From assembly GCF_014698115.1 (NCBI RefSeq), contig NZ_JACJSJ010000013.1, forward strand, positions 62,001 through 126,000: a stretch of DNA of 64,000 nt, read 5' to 3'. Made by a program: the position numbers and the translations under genes. Below the pieces are notes generated by a model, which searched no databases, was not told where the DNA came from, and saw nothing but the letters and a program-made list of their open reading frames with translations. The stretch's first letter is position 1. The number at the start of each line of letters is the position of its first letter. The DNA is from Nostoc sp. FACHB-973 (lineage in GTDB: Bacteria; Cyanobacteriota; Cyanobacteriia; Cyanobacteriales; Nostocaceae). This document shows, piece by piece, positions 9,397-18,186 of the stretch.

Positions 9397-9837
9397 CTAT
9401 TTCTTTTGTTGCGAGATTGAGAGGATGTAGTTATACTGTTGCCCAGAGAGTTCGCCTACATGCAGTGAGTAGATTCCTGCCTGCCAGTAACCAGAAAGCT
9501 CTGGCTTGCCTCCAGAGTAACTATCTGCTTGTACACAAAACTTTCCTCCAGGGCCGTCAATCAGCAGCGTTGGTTTCCCTTGGCTTTCTACTGTTAATCG
9601 TAAATAAGGCAGTGACTCTGTAACCTGAATAATTTGATTGGGTGCAGTGGTGATATTGCCACAGTTGCTTTTGACAGCTCCCCCAGACTTTCCGTTCAAA
9701 ATTAGCGGATCTGGTTGCAAATTCCGATTAATTTCAATCTGTGGTGTCTGTGCTAAATTAGCTTCAGCGATCATCAAACTCATCGCCAAAGCTGTAGGAA
9801 CAATTGTCAGTAGCCTAAGCGTCTTCATTTTATTCAT
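9397..9837 (-). CDS. Secreted protein of unknown function
   Basis: 146 aa with a clear signal peptide: basic MNKMKTLR start, hydrophobic core and a likely cleavage after NLAQ near residue 30. The mature part has two cysteines (in KSNCGNIT and GKFCVQA), which could form a disulphide. Its patterns (YLRLTVESQG, TLLIDGPGG, GYWQAGIYSLHVGEL) resemble a small beta-sandwich of the pre-peptidase C-terminal kind; this resemblance is an inference. It is convergent with the zinc-ribbon gene. An in-frame ATG at 9828 is an alternative start. Confidence 0.7.
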   Translation of the reverse strand: MNKMKTLRLLTIVPTALAMSLMIAEANLAQTPQIEINRNLQPDPLILNGKSGGAVKSNCGNITTAPNQIIQVTESLPYLRLTVESQGKPTLLIDGPGGKFCVQADSYSGGKPELSGYWQAGIYSLHVGELSGQQYNYILSISQQKK

Positions 9838-10271
9838 GCTCCAGATTTTTCTAGAGCAATACAGTTATATATACTCTGATCTGATGGACGACAGCAATTT
9901 CTACTTTGTTCCAAAAGCTGCCGTATCCTTTAATACTCTTGAATTGAGGATTGTTTATAGAAATTTAGAAAAGTCTTAGCTATGAATGCATCGTTCATGA
10001 ATTGATTTAATCAGTCATTATTAATAATGTGGTAAATTTAACACTTCATCACTAGGAAAATTTGTACTTATCACGTTTTCTACATTTTTTTAAGTAAAAA
10101 TACTATGTAAAGAAAGTAGGCTAGAAAATAACAAGAAAAAAACATAATTTTTCCCTACCGAAAAAGGTCTTGCACACACAGACATTAGCTAAAATCACTA
10201 ACACAACCACCAAAATAGAATTGGATTGGTCTGTTGTTGAACAAGTGTCCTAGCTGAGGTAGAAAAAATTG
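9838..10271. other. AT-rich gap
   Basis: 434 bases with no supported gene or recognisable RNA. It should hold divergent promoters for the secreted protein (minus) and the coiled-coil membrane protein (plus). Confidence 0.4.
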
Positions 10272-10616
10272 ATGAATCCTCAAAGAGAAGAAGACTTACA
10301 GCGTCGCCTCGATAAGCTAGAGGCAGAGATTAATTCGTTACCTGAGGTGGTTCCCCAATCACCAGAACAAAAACAGACATCTGAGTTTAGTTTTGCTAAC
10401 TTAAACTTGCAACTGGAGCGATTTCGGATCTGGTTTAGCAGTTTATCAGGGACAAAAAAACTGGTGGTTTCGGGTGCAGCAGTGCTATTGGGCTTGGCGA
10501 TCGCGCAAGCAGTGTTTAAACTGGTTGCATCTGTAATCAGTCTGGCACTTTTAGCAGTGTTAGTGTATGTTGGATACAAATTTTTTGTGTCTAATAGCTT
10601 TCAACGTAAGCAATAG
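10272..10616 (+). CDS. Small membrane protein with N-terminal coiled coil
   Basis: 114 aa. Residues 3-25 are a charged, heptad-like helix (REEDLQRRLDKLEAEINSL). Residues 60-105 contain hydrophobic segments (LVVSGAAVLLGLAIAQAVF and LALLAVLVYVGYKFF). It ends in basic residues. No function is recognised. The ATG at 10272 is preferred to the TTG one codon earlier. It sits 55 bases upstream of the RDD/pentapeptide-repeat gene on the same strand and may be cotranscribed with it. Confidence 0.72.
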   Translation: MNPQREEDLQRRLDKLEAEINSLPEVVPQSPEQKQTSEFSFANLNLQLERFRIWFSSLSGTKKLVVSGAAVLLGLAIAQAVFKLVASVISLALLAVLVYVGYKFFVSNSFQRKQ

Positions 10617-10671
10617 TCTATTTTAATTTGGCCAATAAAGGCGTAGAAATAATGTCAAAGGGAATTATGCA

Positions 10672-12810
10672 ATGACGACACCAACTGTGAGGAGAAGTAA
10701 TCAATCTGGTCAGTCACAAGAACCGGAAAGAGCCAATTCGCTACTGCTAACTGGCAGGCGTTTTGCTGCTTGGGCGGCTGAAATCACACTAGTGGTTACC
10801 AGTGGGTTGATTCCCTTTGGCATTGGTGTCTATGTCAATTCGAGAAGCGATCTCAACCGAGTGCCGCTGAACCCCGTGCTGGTAACAATGGAAAGAGCGA
10901 TCGCCAGGCCATTGGCTCTGCCTGTTAGCTATGGTATCCGTAACGTAGCATGGCCGACTAATTTTTTGTGGACAATCGCGGTGTTAGCGCCTGTAACTCT
11001 TTCCTGGTGGCAATTGTATTTACTGGCTAAGACTGGTAGGACAATTCCCAAACGTTGGTTAGGAGTGCGGGTTGTCAACGAGCAAGGAGCGCCCCCTGGT
11101 TTGGGAGCAGTTGTAATTAGAGAAGGAGTTGGTCGTTGGACTGTACCCGTTTCCATCGCTTATTTGCTGTGGCGCTACAGCTTTGCTTTTCCTAATTTAG
11201 GATTATTTACATTTTTGGCTGTGTTAATGGTGCTGGGTGAAGGAATAGCTTTACCGTCCCGCCGGGGGCGTCGTGCCCTCCACGATCAACTCGCAAGCAC
11301 TTACAGTGTCGATGCTACTCGCCCGTTGCCATCTTCACTTTTTCCTAACAAACAAGTTCAGTCTGATGGGGATAGCGATCGAGCAGAGGAATGGCAGGAA
11401 GCCGCAGCCCCAACCAAAGCACCTCATATATGGCGGCGGATACAGCAAAATCCCAATCTGACTTTGTTTGGGGTAGGGCTGACGAGCATGACTGCTGTGC
11501 TGGCAACTTTAATAGGTACTCAAGTCTATATCCAAATTCAACAATCCCAGCGAGCAACCAAGCAAATTAACAGCCAACAGTTCCTGGAACTTGTCAAACA
11601 ATTGAGTCCCGACTCTGTAGCTACCAATGAGCAACGCCAAAGTGCAATTTTGGCGTTGGGTGGTCTCAAAGACCCACAATCCATTCAATTTCTCGCGGAT
11701 CTTTTGGTGAAGGAAAACAACCCCGGACTGTTGGATACGATTCAACAAGCTTTAACAAGTGCCGGTCCCAAAGCCATCCCCGAATTAAAAAATAAGAATC
11801 AATTTCTGGTGAGTGAACTAGAGTCTTTGAGCAGCAGTGCAACCCCAGAACGAGAACTGCGCCAAGGGCGGCTACAAAGAAACCAGCGGACAATCAATAA
11901 AATTCTGTCTGTTTACAGTGGAAAAATTGAGGGTGTTGACCTGAGTCGCATCCAATTAGGTCAAAGCGGTACTCCAAGCAGTTCCTTATTCAACTTGGTA
12001 CTAGATAATATTGATTTGTCAGGAGTGAAATTAAAATCTGCAAATCTGAACCAAGCCAGTTTTAAGGGTAGCCGCTTCCGGGGCGTGGGTGAGGATGGAC
12101 GCTGGGATACCTTCGACGATGTGATGGCTGATTTAAGCCAAGCTCAGTTGCAGCAAGCCAATCTCACTGATGCCAACCTCAGTCGAGTTTTGATGAATCG
12201 TACTGATTTGAGCCGCGCCACCCTCAACAGAGCCAACTTATCCAACGCTCGTTTATATGAGGCTAAGCTCAACAGCACTCAGCTAGTGGGAGCGGATTTG
12301 CGAAACGCAGTTTTGGAACAAGCCAGCTTAACTGGAGCAGATTTAGGTGACGCCAAGTTGAACGAAGCCAATTTGTACGCTGCACGTCTAGGTCGCGTCA
12401 GTGCCATAGGAACACAATTATCCTTTGCCAACTTAACTAATACCGATTGGGAAGGGGCAGATTTATCAGGAGCATATTTAGATCGAGCTAATCTCAGCAA
12501 TGCCAACCTGAGCGCCACTCGTCTGACTGGTGCAGTTTTGCGTTCTGCTCAGATGGAAAACGTGAACTTGCAAAATGCCGACCTCAGTCTTGCAGATTTA
12601 CGGGGAGCGAATGTAGCAGGAGCAAATTTTCAAGGAACAATTCTCGCCCCTAGCAAACAAGATCCAGCCGATCAATTTGTCCAAACCCCAGATTTAGGCT
12701 CAGTATCCGCCGTAGTCCAAGGCGTTGATTTTTCTCAAGCCAAAAATTTAGATGCCAAGCAACTAGCGTATATTTGTACACAAGGAGGCATTCATCCCCG
12801 TTGCCCGTAG
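10672..12810 (+). CDS. hglK: RDD-domain / pentapeptide-repeat membrane protein, HglK-like
   Basis: 712 aa. The N-terminal 210 residues form an RDD-type membrane domain with several helices (GRRFAAWAAEI; KTGRTIPKRWLGVRVV). A further membrane helix lies near residues 262-285 (FGVGLTSMTAVLATLIG), then a HEAT-like segment (AILALGGLKDPQSIQFLADLL). From about residue 440 to 690 it consists of A(D/N)LXX pentapeptide repeats, which fold into a right-handed beta helix. Length and layout match HglK of Anabaena PCC 7120, which is needed to place the heterocyst glycolipid layer. Other cyanobacterial pentapeptide proteins share parts of this layout, so the symbol is tentative. A GGGGACT tandem repeat begins just after the stop. 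Confidence 0.75.
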   Translation: MTTPTVRRSNQSGQSQEPERANSLLLTGRRFAAWAAEITLVVTSGLIPFGIGVYVNSRSDLNRVPLNPVLVTMERAIARPLALPVSYGIRNVAWPTNFLWTIAVLAPVTLSWWQLYLLAKTGRTIPKRWLGVRVVNEQGAPPGLGAVVIREGVGRWTVPVSIAYLLWRYSFAFPNLGLFTFLAVLMVLGEGIALPSRRGRRALHDQLASTYSVDATRPLPSSLFPNKQVQSDGDSDRAEEWQEAAAPTKAPHIWRRIQQNPNLTLFGVGLTSMTAVLATLIGTQVYIQIQQSQRATKQINSQQFLELVKQLSPDSVATNEQRQSAILALGGLKDPQSIQFLADLLVKENNPGLLDTIQQALTSAGPKAIPELKNKNQFLVSELESLSSSATPERELRQGRLQRNQRTINKILSVYSGKIEGVDLSRIQLGQSGTPSSSLFNLVLDNIDLSGVKLKSANLNQASFKGSRFRGVGEDGRWDTFDDVMADLSQAQLQQANLTDANLSRVLMNRTDLSRATLNRANLSNARLYEAKLNSTQLVGADLRNAVLEQASLTGADLGDAKLNEANLYAARLGRVSAIGTQLSFANLTNTDWEGADLSGAYLDRANLSNANLSATRLTGAVLRSAQMENVNLQNADLSLADLRGANVAGANFQGTILAPSKQDPADQFVQTPDLGSVSAVVQGVDFSQAKNLDAKQLAYICTQGGIHPRCP

Positions 12811-12817
12811 AATGGAA

Positions 12818-12878
12818 TGGGGACTGGGGACTGGGGACTGGGGAATGGGGACTGGGGAATGGGGACTGGGGAATGGGG
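12818..12878 (+). repeat. Heptamer tandem repeat (GGGGACT/GGGGAAT)n
   Basis: About eight consecutive 7-base units of GGGGACT or GGGGAAT directly after the HglK-like gene. This is the short tandemly repeated repetitive (STRR) type typical of heterocystous cyanobacteria. Confidence 0.85.
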
Positions 12879-12959
12879 AAGAGTTTTCCTAAGCCAATGC
12901 CCAATACTCAATGCACCATACCCAATGACAATTGACAAAATGGTGTGAGGAATTGGGTT

Positions 12960-13439
12960 ATGAAGTACATTCCGTATTTGGTATCAGTTTTGGGGGCTGG
13001 CTTGGTTTGGAGTTTGGCTCAGCCAGCGCAAGCTCAAGTAGCCTATGGCAGTTATATTGGTATCGGACCGAGTGTTGGTATTACTGATGGTATCCAAATT
13101 GGGGGGGTGATAGCTGGGCGCTACAAGCTTTTGGAAGCACCTATTTCTCTGCGTGCCCAAGTGTTAATTGGTAATGGTACCGCAGTTGTACCAACGGTTT
13201 CTTATGATGTCCCTCTGAACTGGCAAACTGATGCCTATTTGGGTGCTGGGTTGGTGTTTGCTGGTGATGATTCTCCTGTGGGCGACAAAATTAGTTTTGC
13301 TTTACAGCCAGGAATTGATTATATGATTCCAAATAGCAATACTGTGCTTTTTGGTAACGCTATCATCGCTTTTGATGCCTATCGTGATAGCGGTGGTACA
13401 GCTATCTCTGTGCAAGGTGGTATTGGTTTGAGATTTTGA
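12960..13439 (+). CDS. Secreted, outer-membrane-like beta protein
   Basis: About 159 aa. The signal peptide is clear, ending AQPAQAQ near residue 26. The mature part is rich in alternating small and hydrophobic residues with glycines (GSYIGIGPSVGITDG, GGVIAGRYK) and ends in a Phe after GGIGLRF. This is the pattern of a small outer-membrane beta-barrel. The ATG at 12960 is preferred because a GAGG site lies 9 bases upstream; a GTG at 12945 overlaps that site. No function is recognised. Confidence 0.72.
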   Translation: MKYIPYLVSVLGAGLVWSLAQPAQAQVAYGSYIGIGPSVGITDGIQIGGVIAGRYKLLEAPISLRAQVLIGNGTAVVPTVSYDVPLNWQTDAYLGAGLVFAGDDSPVGDKISFALQPGIDYMIPNSNTVLFGNAIIAFDAYRDSGGTAISVQGGIGLRF

Positions 13440-13585
13440 TGGTCTGGTGTTGGCGTAGCCCGTCGTAGACATGGCTATCTCTAAAGAAGCGTTAAACTTC
13501 ATTGCGAATTAAAAAGTTAGTCCAAACAACGTGATAACTTTTGATGATGAAGAGAGACAGCACAGGATTAACACAGGAGAACACA

Positions 13586-13798
13586 GTGGCAATGGAATCA
13601 AATTTCTTAACGGATGCGATCGCAGATGAAATGAATCAAGATTTCAGTGAATATGTCGCTAACCTACAACTGCATATGACTCTGCAAGCTCGCAATCTTG
13701 TTCCACCCCTGAAACAAACACTCTTCGATAGTCGCCAGCAACTACTTCATCAAACCCAAGCCCACTTTGAAAAGCTAGTTTCTCGACAAGGCTTATAA
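13586..13798 (+). CDS. Small conserved-looking protein of unknown function
   Basis: About 70 aa, predicted all-helical, with no cysteines and no membrane segment. The frame is open from 13541, but an AGGAG site at 13575-13579 sits 6 bases before the GTG at 13586, which decides the start; an ATG at 13592 is close behind. A hairpin followed by T-runs lies downstream (about 13834-13899). Function unknown. Confidence 0.55.
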   Translation: MAMESNFLTDAIADEMNQDFSEYVANLQLHMTLQARNLVPPLKQTLFDSRQQLLHQTQAHFEKLVSRQGL

Positions 13799-13833
13799 AT
13801 ATACACATACTTTAATCAAAATTCAAATAAAAT

Positions 13834-13899
13834 AAAGGCAGATGTTGTTGGGTCAATGCCAATGGTGTTCTCACAATATCTGCTTTTTCTGCTTTTTTA
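13834..13899 (+). terminator. Probable terminator hairpin
   Basis: AAAGGCAGATGTTGT at 13834 pairs with ACAATATCTGCTTTTT at about 13873, with one wobble and one mismatch, and T-rich sequence follows. It lies between two genes on the same strand. Confidence 0.5.
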
Positions 13900-14002
13900 A
13901 GTATTAAGTTACTAAAATCACCCTTTTGGCGCAATAGTCAAGAGCAGAAAGTAGTTAAGATGATTGCAGCACTTCCGACAAAGAGCAGTTAGTTAAGGCT
14001 AA

Positions 14003-15259
14003 ATGGCGGCTGGAATAAAAATGACTTCATTACTTCCCCGAAATCTCAGCGTTGTCATCCGACCAGTCCAATACCGGGATCTGGACGGAATTGAGCGCAT
14101 AACTCAAGAGTCATTCGCAGCCCTTACTCCCAAGGGAGCAAATTTTGCCATCAGCCAGATGCAAAGGCTGCGTCGCTGGTATGGATTACTCAAATTTTTG
14201 AGTTGGTTTCCTAACCCGCTACAGTATGGCCTCTGCGCTTATGTAGCAGAGCAAGGGCGGATGCTTCTAGGGATGATTCAAGTGTCACCCTTTAACCGCA
14301 CACGCAGTACTTGGCGCATCGATCAAGTGCTACTAGAACGTGGTGCGGATAAACAAGGAATTGGCTCCCAGCTTTTGCGTCACTGCTTTGAATCGATTTT
14401 GGAAGCTCGCACTTGGCTACTGGAAGTTAACATCAACGACATAGAAGCGCTGGCACTGTATCGACAAAATGGATTTCAGCGTCTGGCAGAAATGACATAC
14501 TGGGAAATCGAGCCGGAATTGCTTGTTGAATTGGCACAAGCAGAGCCAGATTTACCCAACCTCTTGCCAGTGAGCAATGCTGATGCCCAGCTGTTATATC
14601 AATTAGATACGGCATCAATGCCGCCTTTGGTACGTCAAGTTTTTGACCGCAATACCCGCGACTTTAAAACCAGTTTGTTCGGCGCTTTAACTGATGCCGT
14701 CAAGCAATGGGTAACTAAAACAGAAGTAGTGAGTGGTTACGTATTTGAACCCCAACGCAAAGCCGCCATCGGCTATTTTCAGGTGCAACTTGACCGGAAG
14801 GGCGAAGTACCCCACGTTGCAACCCTGACGGTTCATCCTGCTTACACTTGGCTGTATCCAGAATTACTATCTCAACTGGCTCGTATTGCCCAAGATTTTC
14901 CTCAACAAGGCTTACAATTAGCTTCTTCCGATTATCAGGCAGAGCGAGAAGAGTATTTGGAGCGAATCGGGGCAAAACGTATAGAACATACGCTAATTAT
15001 GTCTCGCTCTGTTTGGCACAAGCTACGGGAGTCAAAATTCGTCTCCTTAGAAGGAATTCAGTGGACTGATATGCTACAAGGTCTACAACCGGCTCGAAAA
15101 CCCATACCAGGCGGAATGTCGTGGGTACAACCAGGAAAGTCACCATCGTCAGATAGACCACAGCCAAGCAAATCAGAACCGATTAATTTTTCGGTAAAAA
15201 ACACTAGCATGGAAGCATTGCCGATTCCGGAATCAGCAGATGCACAGCAGGAGAATTAG
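14003..15259 (+). CDS. GNAT-family N-acetyltransferase
   Basis: 418 aa. The N-terminal half is a GNAT domain: beta strands around IRPVQYRDLDGIERIT, the acetyl-CoA loop (ADKQGIGSQLLRHCF) and the alpha4/beta5 block (NINDIEALALYRQNGFQ). The second half (about residues 190-345) looks like a second, degenerate acetyltransferase-like fold (VATLTVHPAYTWLYPELL; EREEYLERIGAKRIEH). The last 60 residues are polar and Pro/Ser-rich. Substrate unknown. It overlaps or abuts ruvX, which suggests cotranscription. An alternative ATG lies at 14021. Confidence 0.82.
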   Translation: MAAGIKMTSLLPRNLSVVIRPVQYRDLDGIERITQESFAALTPKGANFAISQMQRLRRWYGLLKFLSWFPNPLQYGLCAYVAEQGRMLLGMIQVSPFNRTRSTWRIDQVLLERGADKQGIGSQLLRHCFESILEARTWLLEVNINDIEALALYRQNGFQRLAEMTYWEIEPELLVELAQAEPDLPNLLPVSNADAQLLYQLDTASMPPLVRQVFDRNTRDFKTSLFGALTDAVKQWVTKTEVVSGYVFEPQRKAAIGYFQVQLDRKGEVPHVATLTVHPAYTWLYPELLSQLARIAQDFPQQGLQLASSDYQAEREEYLERIGAKRIEHTLIMSRSVWHKLRESKFVSLEGIQWTDMLQGLQPARKPIPGGMSWVQPGKSPSSDRPQPSKSEPINFSVKNTSMEALPIPESADAQQEN

Positions 15260-15260
15260 T

Positions 15261-15737
15261 GTGATACCGCAAGAGCAAGCAAAACCGTTTATTTCAGCTT
15301 TGGGATTAGATTTCGGTAGCAAGCGGATTGGTGTTGCTGGGTGCGATGGCACGGGTTTGATTGCCACAGGTATCACCACAATTGAGCGTACATCTTTTGA
15401 GCAGGATGTCCAGCAAATCCGGCAAATAATTAATGAACGTCGGGTGCAAATCCTGATTATGGGTTTACCTTATTCAATGGATGGCTCACTAGGATTTCAG
15501 GCGCGTCAAGTGCAAAAGTTTGCCAAAAGACTTGCCAAAGCGCTGAATTTGCCCGTGGAATACGTAGATGAGCGATTAACTTCATTTCAAGCAGAACAAC
15601 TGCTAATAGCTGAGAATCGCTCCCCATCACGCCATAAAGGTTTGATTGACCGCAAGGCAGCCTCTTTGATTTTGCAACAATGGCTCGATACTAGGCGTAT
15701 TAATTCCCGCAGTTCAGTGGCAGCTATTGACTATTGA
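15261..15737 (+). CDS. ruvX: Holliday junction resolvase-like RuvX (YqgF)
   Basis: 158 aa with an RNase H-like fold. The catalytic acidic residues fit the family: Asp in LGLDFGSKRIGVA, Glu in DERLTSFQAEQ and Asp in GLIDRKAASLIL. GLPYSMDGS is also typical. Known roles of the family include 16S rRNA 5' end processing (YqgF in E. coli) and a proposed Holliday junction activity. The GTG at 15261 is chosen because CAGGAG lies 7 bases upstream; an ATG at 15240 would overlap the acetyltransferase gene. Confidence 0.88.
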   Translation: MIPQEQAKPFISALGLDFGSKRIGVAGCDGTGLIATGITTIERTSFEQDVQQIRQIINERRVQILIMGLPYSMDGSLGFQARQVQKFAKRLAKALNLPVEYVDERLTSFQAEQLLIAENRSPSRHKGLIDRKAASLILQQWLDTRRINSRSSVAAIDY

Positions 15738-15856
15738 TACCTTTTAACATGATATTCTGAAAACGATTACCCAGCATTTGGATCTACGTGTAAAGCTATT
15801 TGATAGTTAAACGATTTACAAACTTGCTGGTATTTATTAAAGTTCTACATTTGGCC

Positions 15857-16429
15857 ATGTCTTTCTCTACATTTCCTGAAGAAAATGATAACGCTCATGC
15901 GGGTTCCATCACTTTAACCGATGACAAAGGGCGATCGCTCGAATGTTACATCGAGCATTCCCTTGAGGTAGATGGGCAAGAATATGTTTTACTTCTTCCT
16001 GTAGATTCACCTGTAGAAATTTTTTCTTGGCAAGGTGAAGATGAAGATGAAGAAGCCGTTCTTGTAGAAGATGACGCCATTATTGAGCAAATTTTTAGCA
16101 CTGCCCAAGCTGTACTATCTGAGCAAAACTTAACACTGAAGAATACAGCTTATGCTCTGACAGTTGCAGGTGATTTACCGCCAGTTGAAGAATCAGAACT
16201 CTTTACTTTAGAAATCGAAGACGAAGAAGCAGATTTAGAGCCGGAGCAATTACAGCTATTGGCTAGCTTCTATGATGAACATCAGGAGTATGCAATCTAT
16301 ACACCCCTCGATCCGCTGTTATTTTTTGCACGAATAACGAAAACAGGTGAACCTGAATTACTTTCTCCAGAAGAGTTTCGCCAAGTACAGCCTTTGTTGG
16401 AGGAACATCTTTTTAATGAAGTAGAGTAA
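15857..16429 (+). CDS. DUF3727/DUF1292-type acidic protein
   Basis: 190 aa and very acidic (runs of D/E such as GEDEDEEAVLVEDD). The N-terminal half (SITLTDDKGRSLECYIEHSLEVD; EYVLLLPVD) matches the DUF1292 pattern. The second half (PEQLQLLASFYDEHQEYAIYTPLDPLLFFARI) matches the cyanobacterial DUF3727 pattern. Function is unknown. The ATG at 15857 begins the conserved part; the frame extends upstream to 15800 without family-like sequence. It follows ruvX, a neighbour pair I recall from other cyanobacteria. Confidence 0.75.
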   Translation: MSFSTFPEENDNAHAGSITLTDDKGRSLECYIEHSLEVDGQEYVLLLPVDSPVEIFSWQGEDEDEEAVLVEDDAIIEQIFSTAQAVLSEQNLTLKNTAYALTVAGDLPPVEESELFTLEIEDEEADLEPEQLQLLASFYDEHQEYAIYTPLDPLLFFARITKTGEPELLSPEEFRQVQPLLEEHLFNEVE

Positions 16430-16559
16430 GATGAAAAATTTTTGAATTTTTTAATTGGGACTACCTAATTTTTTTCATGCTCAATTAAATTGATACGAAA
16501 TTGAAAAAAGTAGTATTGTTGAAGGTTCTGCAAAAAAGACTTGGGCAAGGATCTTCAAT

Positions 16560-16596
16560 ATAAAATCCAAAATCCAAAATCTAAAATCCAAAATTG
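16560..16596 (+). repeat. Heptamer tandem repeat (AAATCCA)n
   Basis: Five near-identical 7-base units just upstream of the next gene. This is an STRR family member also found near 5461, 25834, 35711 and 35947 with small base changes. Confidence 0.8.
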
Positions 16597-16612
16597 CTAT
16601 GAGGTGCTGAAA

Positions 16613-17239
16613 ATGGCTTATAGCGACTTTACACTAAGTAAATTTAAAAAGTCATTCAGCATCCGCATTGATGAAGACACTGATTTGTGTGCCAATGTAG
16701 AACCTTTACAGGCAAGTGAAAAACTGACAAATACTTTAGAAGAAACCACAGAACTGGCTTTAGCAATTAATACTGAAAAGGCTCGTTCAGAAATGATTAT
16801 TACACCAATATTATTGGAGGTAAGACGTAGGGCTAATTATCCAATTAGCTTATTTTCGGGAACAGACTTTAATGTAGATGCAGAAAAAGGTCTGAATGGT
16901 TATTGTGATTTTATTATCAGTCGTTCTAAAGAGCAACTAACAATTAATGTGCCTGTGGTGATTATTATTGAAGCCAAAAATGAAAATATTAAAGGTGGAT
17001 TAGGTCAATGTGCGGCGGCAATTTTGGCAGCACAATTGTTTAATCAACAGGAAGGAAATGAAATTAAAAAAATTTATGGTGCGGTGATAACGGGGGATAT
17101 TTGGAAGTTTTTGAAGTTAGAAGAAAGTGAGATATTTATTGATTTGAATAATTATTACATCAAAAAAATAGATAAAATTTTAGGGATTTTATCTCAAAGT
17201 GTTCGTGGAGATATTCCAGGATGGAGTTCGACTAACTAA
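16613..17239 (+). CDS. PD-(D/E)XK nuclease-like protein of unknown function
   Basis: 208 aa. A PD-(D/E)XK-type core is visible: Glu in LLEVRRRANYP, Asp in GYCDFIISRS, and E-x-K in VVIIIEAKNENI, followed by the helix GGLGQCAAAILAAQLFN. This arrangement is known for type I restriction-like and mobile-element-associated nuclease families, and in uncharacterised cyanobacterial proteins. No methylase or partner gene is nearby. The ATG at 16613 follows a GAGGTG site; the frame opens earlier, inside a heptamer repeat, which is unlikely to be translated. Confidence 0.68.
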   Translation: MAYSDFTLSKFKKSFSIRIDEDTDLCANVEPLQASEKLTNTLEETTELALAINTEKARSEMIITPILLEVRRRANYPISLFSGTDFNVDAEKGLNGYCDFIISRSKEQLTINVPVVIIIEAKNENIKGGLGQCAAAILAAQLFNQQEGNEIKKIYGAVITGDIWKFLKLEESEIFIDLNNYYIKKIDKILGILSQSVRGDIPGWSSTN

Positions 17240-17293
17240 ACTGTATTGAGTTATGCTCTTTTGTCTAGAGCTATTTACATTCGCCTGTTGACT

Positions 17294-17833
17294 ATGACCT
17301 GGAACAATCTTTTACAGCCTGACTTAATTTTAGAAGGTTCAGTATTAAATCTGACACCAGATATTATCCAACAATACGGTCTCAAGGGGCTGGTGTTGGA
17401 TGTGGATGAAACTTTGGTACCCTTTAGAGTGGGGATGGCTTCCCCAGAACTGCAAAGCTGGGTAGAGGAAATTCGTGCTTGTACTGCGTTGTGGTTGGTG
17501 AGCAATAACTTGAGTGAAGCGCGAATTGGTGGAATTGCGCGATCGCTCAATTTACCTTACTACTTGGGTGCAGCCAAGCCTTCCCGACGTAAAATTAGGG
17601 CAGCACTGCAAGCAATGAATCTACCAGTGCATCAAGTAGGGATGGTAGGCGATCGCTTGTTTACCGATGTTTTAGCAGGTAATCGTTTGGGAATGTTTAC
17701 CATTTTGGTTGAACCAATTATCCATCCAGACGCTTCCCTGCGGTCTCATCCCATCCGGAATTTTGAAGTTTGGGTATCTGAAATACTAGGAGCCTCTATC
17801 ACCCCCAAGAAAAGCAAAATTCACAAAACTTGA
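17294..17833 (+). CDS. YqeG-family HAD IIIA phosphatase
   Basis: 179 aa. HAD motifs are present in order: LVLDVDETLVPF (nucleophile and acid Asp), WLVSNNLSE (motif II), AAKPSRRKIRAAL (motif III Lys) and MVGDRLFTDVLAGNRLG (motif IV). This matches the YqeG group, small cytoplasmic phosphatases similar to phosphatidylglycerophosphatases. In cyanobacteria the substrate is not established. The ATG at 17294 starts MTWNNLLQPDLIL, the usual family beginning. A strong hairpin at 17968-18009 follows. Confidence 0.85.
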   Translation: MTWNNLLQPDLILEGSVLNLTPDIIQQYGLKGLVLDVDETLVPFRVGMASPELQSWVEEIRACTALWLVSNNLSEARIGGIARSLNLPYYLGAAKPSRRKIRAALQAMNLPVHQVGMVGDRLFTDVLAGNRLGMFTILVEPIIHPDASLRSHPIRNFEVWVSEILGASITPKKSKIHKT

Positions 17834-18186
17834 GAAATCATCAGGAAAGTAAATCTAAAGAAATGATTAAGGAATCTTACTGGAATCCAAAAATCGGGGA
17901 TCATAAGTATTAATAACATGGAGTCAGCTAAAAAAGACTCTAGCGCATACTAAATAAATATAAACTCGTAAAGCGTCAGCCTTCACTTATAGAACGGCTG
18001 GCGCTTTACAAATTTGGGATTAGGCATGGGGCATTGGGAATCTAGGTTACGTATTAGAAAAACTATTCCCCAGTCAGTTGCCAGTCCTTGTTAAGAGCAT
18101 ATTACATCAAGCCTAGCAAGCATTTCATGATGCTACATAAAAGTGATACTATAATTACTGGATTTCACTTAAATTTTTATTAATAA
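17834..18186 (+). other. Gap with terminator-like hairpin upstream of the ATPase array
   Basis: 353 bases without a supported gene. It contains the hairpin at 17968-18009. The AT-rich part (about 18100-18186) should hold the promoter of the three-gene ATPase array. Confidence 0.45.
17968..18009 (+). terminator. 14-bp hairpin downstream of the YqeG gene
   Basis: GTAAAGCGTCAGCC at 17968-17981 pairs with GGCTGGCGCTTTAC at 17996-18009 through 14 positions with a single wobble and a 14-base loop. No long T-run follows, so it may act as a bidirectional or processing hairpin rather than a classic terminator. Confidence 0.6.
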